From: Streptomyces sp. SID13031
GTDB taxonomy: Bacteria > Actinomycetota > Actinomycetes > Propionibacteriales > Kribbellaceae
Direction: 5' to 3'
Assembly (NCBI RefSeq): GCF_010548305.1
Contig: NZ_JAAGLV010000015.1
Span: forward strand, 1-64,000
Length of the DNA: 64,000 nt
Of the stretch, positions 7,888 to 15,919 are shown one piece after another; within the stretch, counting starts at the first letter, position 1, and each line of letters begins with the position of its first letter. Under the pieces are notes generated by a model. It saw only the letters and a list, made by a program, of their open reading frames with translations, was not told the DNA's origin and did no database searches. The position numbers and the translations under genes are program-made.

Positions 7888-8122
7888 GCGCCGGACCGCC
7901 CGCGACCGTCAGTTGCGCCGCTGGTCACACCGCACCACAGCAGTCGATCGCCGGAACGGCGTGGAGCTCGACGGGTACGACCCCCGCCACGTCAGCCTTG
8001 TCCTCCCTTGGTGCGTCGAGGCGTACCTAGCGCGTGACCGGAGAACGCCGCGAATGTCGACGCGCGCATATCGCCTACTCGAGTGGCGAAGCCTCCACCC
8101 GCGACGGGTCGCCGCTCCCTAA
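7880..8122 (+). CDS. Small basic hypothetical protein
   Basis: An 80-residue Arg-rich protein (KRRTARDRQLRRWSHR at the start, then WCVEAYLARDRRTPR). The ATG at 7880 overlaps the stop of the preceding small gene by 8 nt, which is the main support for the start and for its reality. The basic character would suit nucleic-acid binding. No family is recognised. About 215 bases of gene-free sequence follow. Confidence 0.5.
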   Translation: MTKRRTARDRQLRRWSHRTTAVDRRNGVELDGYDPRHVSLVLPWCVEAYLARDRRTPRMSTRAYRLLEWRSLHPRRVAAP

Positions 8123-8338
8123 CCGGCAGGGCGTGCGTGTTGACCCCTGCATCCGCGCCCGCCCTGCCTTCCACCAACCGACCCCGGCTGACCTCCTCAC
8201 AGTCGGAGTCGCTCTTCGTCGGTCTCGTCCGCGCTGTCTCTCAGGGCGCCTCAGTCGAGTCTCACGGGATGGAAGAGCTCGCGTCTGAACCCGTCACCGA
8301 GTTGCGCAGGACTGGGTCTCATCGGTGATGCTGTCGTT

Positions 8339-9070
8339 GTGACGGAAACGGACGACGACTTGATTAGCGCCGCCTTCGCTCGGCGTTGGTGGTTCGCGTT
8401 GATGGCCAATGCTGTCGGTCTTATCGAGGATGCTGCTGTACTAGCTGGCCACGGGAGCCCTGGCAGAGCGCAATCTCTAGTCGTCCTCGCGATGGAGGAG
8501 CTAGCTAAGGCGCGATGGCTATACACGGCTGCATCAGCACAGTGGACCAGCCCTCTTGGTCTCTACGGATTGCCACCAAGAGAAGCCGGCCCGGTGATCG
8601 TGCCGGAGGGCTTGCGAAGCACACGTCGTCCGCACCTGGAGAAGTTGCGGGTGGCGGAACAGTTCGCCTCAGGTCTAGGGGGCTTCTGGGATCCTGAACG
8701 TCGACCTGAGTACTACTTTCCTGCGGACCTTGAGACGTTCGACACCGCAGCCAGGCAGCGGAACACCGACAAGCAGGCCGGGCTCTACGTCGACCGCGCC
8801 GGAGACGTATTGGCGACACCGCTAGCAATTCCACCGGGACCTGTCGCAGACATGATCGAACAAGCCGCCCAGACCATCGAAATGCAGCTAATCGAGGACC
8901 ACACCAGGCAGCAAGACGCCCCCGAAGGCGCTCCAGTGGACTCCTTTCAAGATCTCCACTGGGTGATCCTTCCTTACGCACACCCGGAGATGCACGCGGA
9001 CTTCGTTGACCGATTGTCGGCGGCAGATCGTGAGTCGGGCCAGCGGCCGACCAGATCCGACGACAGCTGA
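8339..9070 (+). CDS. AbiV family abortive-infection-like protein
   Basis: A 243-residue protein. The N-terminal segment NAVGLIEDAAVLAGHGSPGR followed by LVVLAMEELAKARWLY (about residues 23-60) is the signature helix pair of AbiV proteins, which block phage multiplication in Lactococcus. The C-terminal part (MIEQAAQTIEMQLIEDH) is also helical. The start is GTG at 8339 with no obvious Shine-Dalgarno, so it could be leaderless. Neighbouring darT-darG makes a defence function plausible, but anti-phage activity of this protein is inference from family. Confidence 0.75.
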   Translation: MTETDDDLISAAFARRWWFALMANAVGLIEDAAVLAGHGSPGRAQSLVVLAMEELAKARWLYTAASAQWTSPLGLYGLPPREAGPVIVPEGLRSTRRPHLEKLRVAEQFASGLGGFWDPERRPEYYFPADLETFDTAARQRNTDKQAGLYVDRAGDVLATPLAIPPGPVADMIEQAAQTIEMQLIEDHTRQQDAPEGAPVDSFQDLHWVILPYAHPEMHADFVDRLSAADRESGQRPTRSDDS

Positions 9071-9472
9071 CCTACCTTTGGGCCGACCGATGGACCACCG
9101 TCGCAGGTAGTCCGGCGGGACCAGTGTCCAGAACCATCCGGCCCGTCCGACCGCCATCCCTGCCGAGTTGACCTCTTAAGAATCAAGGCGCGCCGCAAGC
9201 GGCGCGCGGCGTGGGCCGGGCTTACGACCTACGGCCGACACCCTCACCCCCGCCGACTAGCCAAAACGGCGTACCGGATTCCCCAGAGGTCTCCCGCGGC
9301 TGCCGGTCCGGCTCCAGTTCGGGCGCCTGGTCGAGCCCGGCGGTTTGGCCTCGTCCCCCTGGCCGCTCAATTGTCCGGTCAGACCGCCGCGCATCAAGAG
9401 CGCCTACGGCGTCCCTACGGGATCGGCAAGCCGACTCTTGACCCACGACGCCCTGCCCTGGGTTTGCAGCTA
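9071..9472. other. Gene-free spacer between abiV-like gene and darG
   Basis: This convergent spacer contains no supported gene. A perfect palindrome, GCGCGCCGC-AA-GCGGCGCGC at 9188-9207, could terminate the abiV-like transcript, although no T-run follows. Nothing else is recognised. Confidence 0.5.
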
Positions 9473-10570
9473 TCAGGGGGACGGGGCAGCTGTGGATGTC
9501 CGCTCATCCGGGTCGAGCCATCCTCGATCGATAAGGGCTCGGAAGGCGACCTGAATGTGATTCGGTGTGAACATTCGGCCTTTGCGCGGAGACCAATCAC
9601 GGACCTCCCGGGCCACCACAGAGGGGTCATCGCGAGCTTCATCCACTGTTCTAGCCACCCAATGGACTGTTGCCAGTAGTTCTAGTCCGTACGGCGTCTC
9701 GAAGCCCTCGGTGAGTTCGACAACCCGCTCGATCCGACGCACTGTCTCAGGATGCTCGGCCAGGACCGGCTGGGCAGCGGCATCGGCCCCGGGAAGGACC
9801 TCAATTGGCTCCGCCGCACGAACGGGTGTGGATCCATCGCCGAACCCTGTGAGGTAGTGGCCTTCGACCACCTTCAGCACGTGACGCAAATTGTCGGCGT
9901 ATGGACCGTAGTGATGCCTTTGATAGTTGAGTCGCAGCGGCTCGCCGGCCTCCTGCAGGAAGTACATCAGCTTCTGCGACTCGATTAGCGACGGGTTAGC
10001 GAGTGCGAGATCCGAATATCGTTTGATGAGAGCGATAAGCGCTGCTCGTCCTGGCGTCATCTTCGGCGTCGTGTCCCGAGACTTCATCTCCGATGCGCGA
10101 GGCTTCTCCCCTGGTGGGAAGAGGATGACGTCAACGTCTGGGATCTCAGTGAATGCGCCGCGAATGATCGGCTCGACTTCCTCCCACCGCAACCCACCAT
10201 TGCCGCAGCCCAGGGGCGGCACCGCGATGGAGCGGATGTCGAGATCGCGAACGACCTGCACTAGGTCAACCAGGCCCGCCGATATGTCGGCGACCCGAGA
10301 ACGTGCCTTCCAGTGGCCCTTGGTCGGGAAGTTGATGATGAATCTAGGCCCAGTCATTAGGCCGGTTGGCCAGACATGCATCTTGCCCAGCTGGAGCATC
10401 CCTGCCTTCGCGGCCTGCTCGTAGTCCTTGAACATAGCCGGGTAGGCGCGCCTGAACTGCAGCGCGATGCCTTTGCCCATGACACCTACTGTGTTCACGG
10501 TGTTGATCAGGGCATCTGCGTCGGCTGCAAGGAGGTTCCCATGGGCCTCAGTGATCATCGAGTTCACCAT
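9473..10570 (-). CDS. darG: DarG-type antitoxin, DNA ADP-ribosyl glycohydrolase (macrodomain)
   Basis: A protein of up to 365 residues. Residues about 6-155 are a macrodomain that removes ADP-ribose from thymidine in DNA. TEAHGNLLAADADALINTV, GVMGKGIALQFRRAYP and PPLGCGNGGL form its ligand pocket. The C-terminal domain (SLIESQKLMYFLQEAG, then HYGPYADNLRHVL) is the toxin-binding region seen in full-length DarG such as the Mycobacterium tuberculosis protein. It starts 3 nt after the darT stop, so the pair is an operon. The internal ATG at 10558 fits the GAGGG site better than 10570. It protects the cell by reversing and sequestering DarT. Confidence 0.93.
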   Translation of the reverse strand: MVNSMITEAHGNLLAADADALINTVNTVGVMGKGIALQFRRAYPAMFKDYEQAAKAGMLQLGKMHVWPTGLMTGPRFIINFPTKGHWKARSRVADISAGLVDLVQVVRDLDIRSIAVPPLGCGNGGLRWEEVEPIIRGAFTEIPDVDVILFPPGEKPRASEMKSRDTTPKMTPGRAALIALIKRYSDLALANPSLIESQKLMYFLQEAGEPLRLNYQRHHYGPYADNLRHVLKVVEGHYLTGFGDGSTPVRAAEPIEVLPGADAAAQPVLAEHPETVRRIERVVELTEGFETPYGLELLATVHWVARTVDEARDDPSVVAREVRDWSPRKGRMFTPNHIQVAFRALIDRGWLDPDERTSTAAPSP

Positions 10571-10573
10571 CCC

Positions 10574-11212
10574 TCAGAAGTACCACCGAGGTCCGACATT
10601 TATTGGCGTGTTGCAGCTACCTGCGACCACTTGCGCAAGCTCATCGCGCACTGCCGGTGACTTGGTCACGATGTATTCAACTACGCCCCAAGGTGCGCGT
10701 GGGTAGACCAAACACTCAGCCATGCGCCTCTCCTTGCGATCTGGAAACTGGTCGGTGTTGTTCCAGTAGGTGGCCTGCATGAGCTCCCAATCGATGAACT
10801 CATCCTCCACGCCTCGACCGAAGTCCCTGAAGTCCGTTAGGTCGAGGACGGCGTTTCGATCAGTCATGATCACATGGAGGCGATGCGATGCCAGACGTTC
10901 CAAGCTCGACACCAGGTAGACAATCCGATCGCATCCATCTTTGTACGTCGGCACCGCCCCATGGTGGATTGCGGACATCATGGGGCTCCGTGGCGCGTAG
11001 TAGAACGGCACGTAGTCGGCCACGAAACCACCGGGTGGAACCGTCACCGGGCGGCGCCGTCTGCGCTCTTTGATCCCGACGTTCCCGACCTCAAATCGGA
11101 GGAGTCCCAGAGCTTGGGCTTCGTTGTCCGACATGAGACCGTGCTGGACCATCGCCGCGACGTGCTCGACTCGCGTGAAGTGCATCACGGCCGTTGGGAT
11201 AGGACGCTGCAT
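10574..11212 (-). CDS. darT: DarT-type toxin, DNA thymidine ADP-ribosyltransferase
   Basis: A 212-residue protein that uses NAD+ to ADP-ribosylate thymidine in single-stranded DNA and so blocks replication. Visible motifs are HFTRVEHVAAMVQHGLM (about 11-27, NAD-binding Arg), DYVPFYYAPRSPMM (66-79, substrate loop) and ERRMAECLVYPRAPW with the likely catalytic Glu166. The ATG at 11212 is chosen because GGAGG lies 5 nt upstream and the family N-terminus starts here. The frame extends further upstream but crosses repeat sequence. It is coupled to darG. DarTG systems act as toxin-antitoxins and phage defence. Confidence 0.93.
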   Translation of the reverse strand: MQRPIPTAVMHFTRVEHVAAMVQHGLMSDNEAQALGLLRFEVGNVGIKERRRRRPVTVPPGGFVADYVPFYYAPRSPMMSAIHHGAVPTYKDGCDRIVYLVSSLERLASHRLHVIMTDRNAVLDLTDFRDFGRGVEDEFIDWELMQATYWNNTDQFPDRKERRMAECLVYPRAPWGVVEYIVTKSPAVRDELAQVVAGSCNTPINVGPRWYF

Positions 11213-11375
11213 CGAACCTCCGGCCTGACGCTGTACTAACGAGTTCGTGGCTAGATGCAGCATACGGCCGCGGAGAAACCCAGATCGGCAACCTACCGGG
11301 ATGCGCCACCCGTCAACGTTGCTCGTAGAGGCAGGCATCTCCCGGAGCTTGGGGCGCGACTCATTCGAACGGTGT

Positions 11376-11436
11376 TCTGTACCCCAGTCGTACCCCAACG
11401 AGTGCTGCCGGTGAGCCTCCGCGGGCACCTAGGACC
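11376..11436. repeat. Copy A of a roughly 60-bp repeat (other copy 13770-13830)
   Basis: Both copies read TCTGTACCCCAG, then CGTACCCCAACGA, a diverged middle, and CCTAGGACC. Both lie near tRNA 3'-half sequence (11484 here, about 13556 for copy B). They may be end segments of related integrative elements. Confidence 0.6.
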
Positions 11437-11483
11437 CACTCGCCACTGCTGGCCGCAGGTTGGGGCTCGGGAGTTGCAGGCTC

Positions 11484-11575
11484 CTACGGATCAGAAGGTT
11501 GGGGGTTCGAATCCCTCCGAGCGCGCCAGCAAAACCCCAGGTCACCAGGTGGATGACCTGGGGTTTTGTCATTCC
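11484..11575 (+). repeat. Right attachment-site repeat (attR), tRNA-Arg 3' half
   Basis: This is a perfect 92-bp copy of 5598-5689. It includes the anticodon loop, T-arm, acceptor 3' strand, CCA and terminator. The 5' half of a tRNA is absent, so no functional tRNA is made here. Confidence 0.9.
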
Positions 11576-11922
11576 TGGAACTGTGGTTCCCCCACGCAGC
11601 CCAGCTACGCCGGCTCCTCCGTCGCCTGCTTCGCATGCCGCTCCCACCCACCCCGGGACGCGGGCTGCGCCCGCTTGGCGACAGCCCCCTGGATCTCTCG
11701 TCTCGTGATTGGCCGACCAGCTCCCAACCCGGGCGCTCAGCGGCCCGCAACTCGAAGTGAGTCGAACCGACGTTCACCGAGCGACCGCTACGCCTGAGGC
11801 CGACCCTCTTCACCTGCGCCGAACCGAGTCGGCTACGGACTCGGCGACATGTGCTTGGGTAACTTCCAGCAACACCGCCGTCGAGATTCCGGATCGCATG
11901 ATCCAGTCTTCAAGTAGGAGCC
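11576..11922 (+). pseudogene. Decayed copy of the left island arm with remnant of the small DUF6879 companion
   Basis: The sequence follows 5690-6276 in order but with many substitutions. A deletion of about 220 bases joins the equivalent of 6001 directly to 6226 and removes the start of the small gene. The remaining part (AVEIPDRMIQ) has a further base loss (CAGTCTTC instead of CAGTTCTTC). No functional gene remains. Confidence 0.7.
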
Positions 11923-12063
11923 GTGGAAGAGGTCATCGACGACGAGTTCCAAGAGCTGCTGAAGACGTTCAAGCGCAGCTCAGTACATCTGGAGACTCGC
12001 GATGCCTACGGCATCGAGGTCGAGTTTCCTCACATGGCGCAGTGGGCCCCTGCCTCGAACTGA
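11923..12063 (+). pseudogene. Truncated second DUF6879 gene
   Basis: From GTG at 11923 the frame encodes 46 residues. The first 42 (EFQELLKTFKRSSVHLETRD, then FPHMAQWA) are nearly identical to the N-terminus of the intact DUF6879 protein at 6277. Similarity stops abruptly at about 12045, where the hairpin serving the convergent gene begins. It is a 3'-truncated remnant left after deletion or recombination. Confidence 0.85.
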
Positions 12064-12076
12064 GTCCGAGGCAGGG
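12048..12076. terminator. Hairpin terminator downstream of the Ig-like secreted protein gene
   Basis: CCCTGCCTCG and CGAGGCAGGG form a perfect 10-bp stem with a 9-nt loop, about 27 bases beyond the stop codon at 12103. The fusion point of the truncated island copy falls exactly at its edge. Confidence 0.7.
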
Positions 12077-12102
12077 CAGCCGAGTTCGACGTTCGGTCCC
12101 TG

Positions 12103-13452
12103 TCAGGTCGCGGCGGCGACCTGGACCTTGGCGCTCACCGCGGTCTGGAACTGCTGTGCCTGGCCGGGGTAGTACGCTCGCCACTGGCCGGCGGCCGGCT
12201 GGTCGACTGTTGCGGAGACCGCGTAACCGGCGCCGTCCCAGTCTGCGTTCTCGATGTTGGCCACGGTCACCCAGGAACTCGCGCCACCGGGCGCTCGGTA
12301 CTGGATCTGCGCCGGGATGGCCACCGGCGTGTAGTTGCCAAAAGTCAGATGGCCGCTGGCGACCACCAGGCCCGATTCGTCCCTGGCAGCGGTGAAATCG
12401 CTGAACTGTGCCGGCTGCAGCACGCTCACTGGTGCCGTGGACAGCACCTGAGCCAGGAACGGGTCCGGCTGGCCGTTCTCGTCGTATCCGGCGAATCCGA
12501 CCTGGTAGTAGCCAGTGGCGAAGGGCACTGAGGTGACTGAGAACCGCCCGTCGGCGTCGGTTTCCGGCACGTCGACGATGACCGGGCACTGCTCGGGCGC
12601 ATCGCATTCCAGCAATCCGAACCTCCGGTTCGCCAGCGGCTGCCAGCCGTCCGGCGACTTCCAGGTCAGCTGGCCGCTGATGGTGACCGGCTCGCCCAGC
12701 TTGACCTGCGCCGGGCTGACCTTGACCGTGAATCGGGTCGGCGACGGTTGCACCGAGATGTGCTGGAACTGCGACTCGGCGGATGCGTAGTCACTGTCGC
12801 CAGTGAACCTCGCGTAGATGTTGTCTTCATGGTCGAGCGTCACCTCGCCGGTGAAGCGTCCGGCCGGGCTGGTCTGCACGTCCACGAACGGTTCGAAAGT
12901 GGTGCCGACTCTGACCGGCATCCGCGAGATCGGCCGGAGCAGGCCGTCCGTCGGCCATTTGCCGCTCACCGTGCCTTTGACCTTCACCGTGCGTCGACTG
13001 TAGTTGATCGACGTGTGGTCGAAGGACAGCGCGCTGAAGATCGGTTGGATGACGTAGGAGAGCGTCCCGACGGACTGCCGAGAGGTTCGCTGGCCCAGCG
13101 TATCCACGGCGTCGACATCTATTTGGTACGAGCCGAACCGGTCGAGGTGAACCCGCGTGTCCGAGTTGAACACGCCATTCTGGGTCGTGCCGCTGACCAG
13201 GCTGAACGAGCTGACGACGGCGACTTCCTCGCCGGTGGCATAGGACCGAATGTGCGCGGTCAGCCCATCGATGCCCGCCTCGGCGCTCGCGCCGATCTGC
13301 ACGATCCCGAGATCGTCCACGGAACTAATGGCCCACGAGACGGTCGGCGGAGTCGCCGCGGCTGCTACCGCCGGAACAGCTCCGATCAGGGCGCCGGCGC
13401 CGGCAAATACCACTATCAGGCCACGCAATTTCGCGGAAAAACGACGCCTCAT
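12103..13452 (-). CDS. Secreted protein with Ig-like/bacterial repeat domains
   Basis: A 449-residue protein. Residues about 1-35 are a Sec signal peptide (RRRFSAKLRG, a hydrophobic core, then VPAVAAAAT). The mature part is beta-rich with at least three Ig-like modules; segments such as TVKVKGTVSG, KLGEPVTISGQLTW and GLVVASGHLTFGNYTP are spaced regularly. ATG at 13452 is chosen because GGGGGAG precedes it by 8 nt. It has no catalytic motif, so an adhesive or structural extracellular role is plausible. The gene is monocistronic. Confidence 0.8.
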   Translation of the reverse strand: MRRRFSAKLRGLIVVFAGAGALIGAVPAVAAAATPPTVSWAISSVDDLGIVQIGASAEAGIDGLTAHIRSYATGEEVAVVSSFSLVSGTTQNGVFNSDTRVHLDRFGSYQIDVDAVDTLGQRTSRQSVGTLSYVIQPIFSALSFDHTSINYSRRTVKVKGTVSGKWPTDGLLRPISRMPVRVGTTFEPFVDVQTSPAGRFTGEVTLDHEDNIYARFTGDSDYASAESQFQHISVQPSPTRFTVKVSPAQVKLGEPVTISGQLTWKSPDGWQPLANRRFGLLECDAPEQCPVIVDVPETDADGRFSVTSVPFATGYYQVGFAGYDENGQPDPFLAQVLSTAPVSVLQPAQFSDFTAARDESGLVVASGHLTFGNYTPVAIPAQIQYRAPGGASSWVTVANIENADWDGAGYAVSATVDQPAAGQWRAYYPGQAQQFQTAVSAKVQVAAAT

Positions 13453-13555
13453 TCGGCTACTCCCCCAGATCCCCAGCGGCCCCACTAGCTCGCAGCGAAG
13501 AGTAGACACCAGCAATCCTTGCTACGCAAGGGAGATGGCAGTGGGTCGTTCACGC

Positions 13556-13608
13556 GGTGCGCCGCCAGGGACTCGAACTCCGCACCACTGATTTGTGATC
13601 CGCTCTGG
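13556..13608 (-). other. Degenerate tRNA 3'-half (integration scar)
   Basis: On the minus strand the sequence shows a T-loop TTCGAGT with flanking imperfect T-stem (CGGAG/CCCTG, one mismatch) and an acceptor-like GCGGCGC-ACC. The 5' half and a consistent anticodon stem are missing, so it is not a working tRNA. It resembles attachment-site leftovers. Confidence 0.35.
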
Positions 13609-13769
13609 GGTCAGGTTCTGGATCGGACGGCGGTGAGCTTGCGGCGGAACTCTGGTGGGGAGGTGATGGGTAGTCGAAGGTTGTGCGGTACTCGATGCGT
13701 GCGCTTTCGCCGATGCTTCCCAGCGTCTCGGCGCGGCCAAGGTCTGGTAGGGGACTGACGAGGCGATTA

Positions 13770-13830
13770 TCTGTACCCCAGCCGTACCCCAACGACCGCT
13801 GCCAGCAAGCGTCTGCGAGGACCTAGGACC
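13770..13830. repeat. Copy B of the roughly 60-bp repeat
   Basis: This copy matches 11376-11436 at both ends (TCTGTACCCCAG and CCTAGGACC) with a diverged centre. It is in the same orientation as copy A. Confidence 0.6.
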
Positions 13831-13932
13831 AATCGAACTTGCTCAGACTGACAGGTTCCGGCGGTCGAAGCGGGACCAGGCCCAGGGCGGTGATGAGGAC
13901 CGGCACGGCCGCGAGAAGCACCAGACCGGGTG

Positions 13933-14313
13933 TTACCCGACGAAGGCTGTCATTCGGATCGAGACGAGTAGTCCAGGTAGGTCGACGCCGAGCTTGGCGA
14001 CGTAGCGAGTCGGCGGGTCGGACGGGAACCACCGGGCGTACTCATCGTTCATCCCGGCGAAGTCGGCGGGGTCTGTGAGCAGTATGCCCACCTCGATGAC
14101 GTCGTCCAGGCTGGCGCCGCCGGCGTGGAGGATCGCCTCGCAGTTCGTCAGCGCCTGTCTGGTCTGAGCCTGGATGGTGTTTTCGGCGAGACTGCCGGTG
14201 CTCGGGTCGATGCCGACGATGCCCGAGACGAGCACGTGAGGTCCGGCCTTGACTCCCTGGCTGTAGAGCGGCGAACTCGGCGCGTTCGCGGTCGTGATGA
14301 TCTGCCGTGCCAT
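13933..14313 (-). CDS. RidA family protein (enamine/imine deaminase)
   Basis: A 126-residue protein of the YjgF/YER057c/UK114 family, which hydrolyses reactive 2-aminoacrylate and related imines. Typical segments are PLYSQGVKAGPHVLVSGIVG near the N-terminus, TRQALTNCEAILHAGGASLD in the middle, and the strand LVSIRMTAFVG at the end. ATG at 14313 is used because GGGAGG precedes it. It is probably trimeric and cytoplasmic. The neighbours are unrelated arsenic genes, so its specific substrate remains open. Confidence 0.9.
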   Translation of the reverse strand: MARQIITTANAPSSPLYSQGVKAGPHVLVSGIVGIDPSTGSLAENTIQAQTRQALTNCEAILHAGGASLDDVIEVGILLTDPADFAGMNDEYARWFPSDPPTRYVAKLGVDLPGLLVSIRMTAFVG

Positions 14314-14401
14314 GACAGTCCTCCCTGTTTCTCTCACAGTAGTCGGGAGGAAAGGAGGCGGGTGAGTGCGAGAGCCAACCCGGCGACGACGGTGCGGTTC
14401 A

Positions 14402-15829
14402 TCAGTTGCAGCAGCTCGACTGGTTCGTCGTCGGAGCGTCGTCAATGATCGTCAGCAGGCCGCCGCTGATGCCGGTGGCCAGGCCACGACCGGCCGGTGC
14501 GGAGATCTCGACGGCTTGCGGCGCAGGTCCGCAGCATCCGCCGGCGGTCTCTCCGCTGGCGTCACCGTAGGCGAGGTTCGAGGAGCAGACGCCGGTTTCC
14601 GGCAGGTCGAGTTGTACGTCGCGCGCGGCTTCCCAGTCGCCGGCGAGTGCGGCGACGACCGAACGGGCCTGCTCGTATCCGGTGGCGAGCAGGAACGTCG
14701 GGGCTCGCCCGTAGGACTTCGCGCCGATCGCGTAGTACCCGGGCTCAGGGTGTGCCAACTCGTCGGCACCGTGCGGAGGGACCGTGCCACAGGAGTGCTG
14801 GTTCGGGTCGATCAGCGGTGCGAGGGCTCGCGTGGATCCCATGATGGAGTCCAGGTCGAGGCGCAGTTCGCCGACCATGTCGTGATCGGGCCGGAAGCCG
14901 GTGGAGTTGACCACGGTGTCGGCGATGACGCGCTGTTCACCGGAGGCCAGCTCGACTCGGCCGTCAGCCGTCCGGGAGGCGGCTTCGATGTGGAAGCTGC
15001 TCACGAGCTCAACCTGTCCGGACTGGACGAGCTTCTTCAAGCGGCTGCCGAGTGCTCCACGTGCGGGCAGTTCGTCGGCGTCGCCACCGCCGTAGGTGCG
15101 TGCCTGGTCGGTACCGCGGACTACCCAGACGATCTCGGTGCCGGGGACCTCTTTGGCCAAGGTGCCGAGGTCCAGCAGGGTCGTGGACGCGGAATGGCCG
15201 GCGCCGACGACGGCAGTACGGCGTCCTGCGTACCGGTCGCGATCGCGTCCGAGTACGTCGGGCAGTGCGTGGGCGATGCCGTCGGCAATGTCGGTCTCGC
15301 CGCGTGCGGGGATGCCAGAGCCACCGAGCACATTCGGACGCCGCCAAGTCCCAGCGGCATCGATGACGGCTGAGGCGAGGATCTCGGTGCCGTCGGCCAG
15401 CCGGATCAGGAACGGGGCCAGCTCGCGGGCCGTAGTACGGACGCGGTCGAATCCGACCCGAGTCACTGCGGAGACCGGCGAGTTGTAGCGGATCCGGTCG
15501 TTCAGTTCGGGAGTCTTTGTCAGCGGTTCGAGGTAGGAGTCGATCAGGTCACCACCGGTCGGCAGCTTGCCGAGGTCGGGTTCTACCCAGTCGGCATGCT
15601 CAAGCAGCTTGCGGGCGGCGCTGTCGATGTTGTAGCGCCACGGGCTGAACAGCTTCACGTGTCGCCATTCCTCAATCGCCGCCGCGACGCCGGGGCCGGA
15701 TTCCAGTACCAGGAAGTCCACGCCACGCTCGGCCAGGTGGGCTGCGGCGGCCAAGCCGACCGGTCCCGCTCCGATGACCACGACCGGTCCCGCCGGTGCC
15801 GCGACAGCGGCGGTGTTCTGCTCGCTCAC
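14402..15829 (-). CDS. FAD-dependent oxidoreductase of the arsenic cluster (ArsO/flavin monooxygenase-like)
   Basis: A 475-residue flavoprotein. It has an N-terminal FAD-binding Rossmann fold (VVVIGAGPVGLAAAAHLAER), a second nucleotide-binding motif (TAVVGAGHSASTTLLDLG) and a late FxxD-like region (NSTGFRPDHDM). The C-terminus carries two vicinal Cys pairs (GGCCGPA and the terminal SSCCN), apt for As(III) or Sb(III) binding. GTG at 15829 is chosen over an upstream ATG because GGGAGA precedes it. It is divergent from arsR and probably shares its operator. Such genes accompany actinobacterial ars operons; the reaction is not established here. Confidence 0.85.
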   Translation of the reverse strand: MSEQNTAAVAAPAGPVVVIGAGPVGLAAAAHLAERGVDFLVLESGPGVAAAIEEWRHVKLFSPWRYNIDSAARKLLEHADWVEPDLGKLPTGGDLIDSYLEPLTKTPELNDRIRYNSPVSAVTRVGFDRVRTTARELAPFLIRLADGTEILASAVIDAAGTWRRPNVLGGSGIPARGETDIADGIAHALPDVLGRDRDRYAGRRTAVVGAGHSASTTLLDLGTLAKEVPGTEIVWVVRGTDQARTYGGGDADELPARGALGSRLKKLVQSGQVELVSSFHIEAASRTADGRVELASGEQRVIADTVVNSTGFRPDHDMVGELRLDLDSIMGSTRALAPLIDPNQHSCGTVPPHGADELAHPEPGYYAIGAKSYGRAPTFLLATGYEQARSVVAALAGDWEAARDVQLDLPETGVCSSNLAYGDASGETAGGCCGPAPQAVEISAPAGRGLATGISGGLLTIIDDAPTTNQSSCCN

Positions 15830-15919
15830 GATCGATCTCCCTATCCCCACTATCTCGAAGTTCATCTAATCAGCGATCTCCACCTTGCCTCGTGATTCGA
15901 TAAGAGTCAAGATAGACGT

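Larger units (their letters stand above)
5598..11575. mobile_element. tRNA-Arg-associated genomic island (about 6 kb)
   Basis: The island is bounded by 92-bp perfect direct repeats derived from the tRNA-Arg 3' end. It carries the DUF6879 and Scr1-type regulator pair, two small proteins, an AbiV-like gene and darT-darG. Coding sequence inside is noticeably less GC-biased than in the neighbours. No integrase, excisionase or replication gene is present, so this looks like an immobile or trans-mobilised remnant. A decayed related sequence continues to about 12063, so the locus seems to have taken repeated insertions. Confidence 0.8.
13453..13932. other. Gene-free stretch with tRNA-like remnant and repeat copy B
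   Basis: There is no supported gene. Position 13556-13608 (minus strand) resembles a degenerate tRNA 3' half, and 13770-13830 is repeat copy B. Both suggest a second, older integration scar next to the arsenic cluster. Confidence 0.5.

Noticed and set aside
9190..9440. Possible small genes in the spacer after the abiV-like gene
   Set aside because: Frames on both strands are Arg/Pro/Ser-rich with no start signals. The palindrome at 9188-9207 is better explained as a terminator.
11213..11428. N-terminal extension of DarT by 72 residues
   Set aside because: The extension runs through the repeat at 11376-11436 and is not seen in the family. The ATG at 11212 has a good GGAGG.
13823..14032. Minus-strand frame of 69 codons overlapping ridA
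   Set aside because: Most of it is out-of-frame ridA sequence. The hydrophobic stretch is not supported by a start site.
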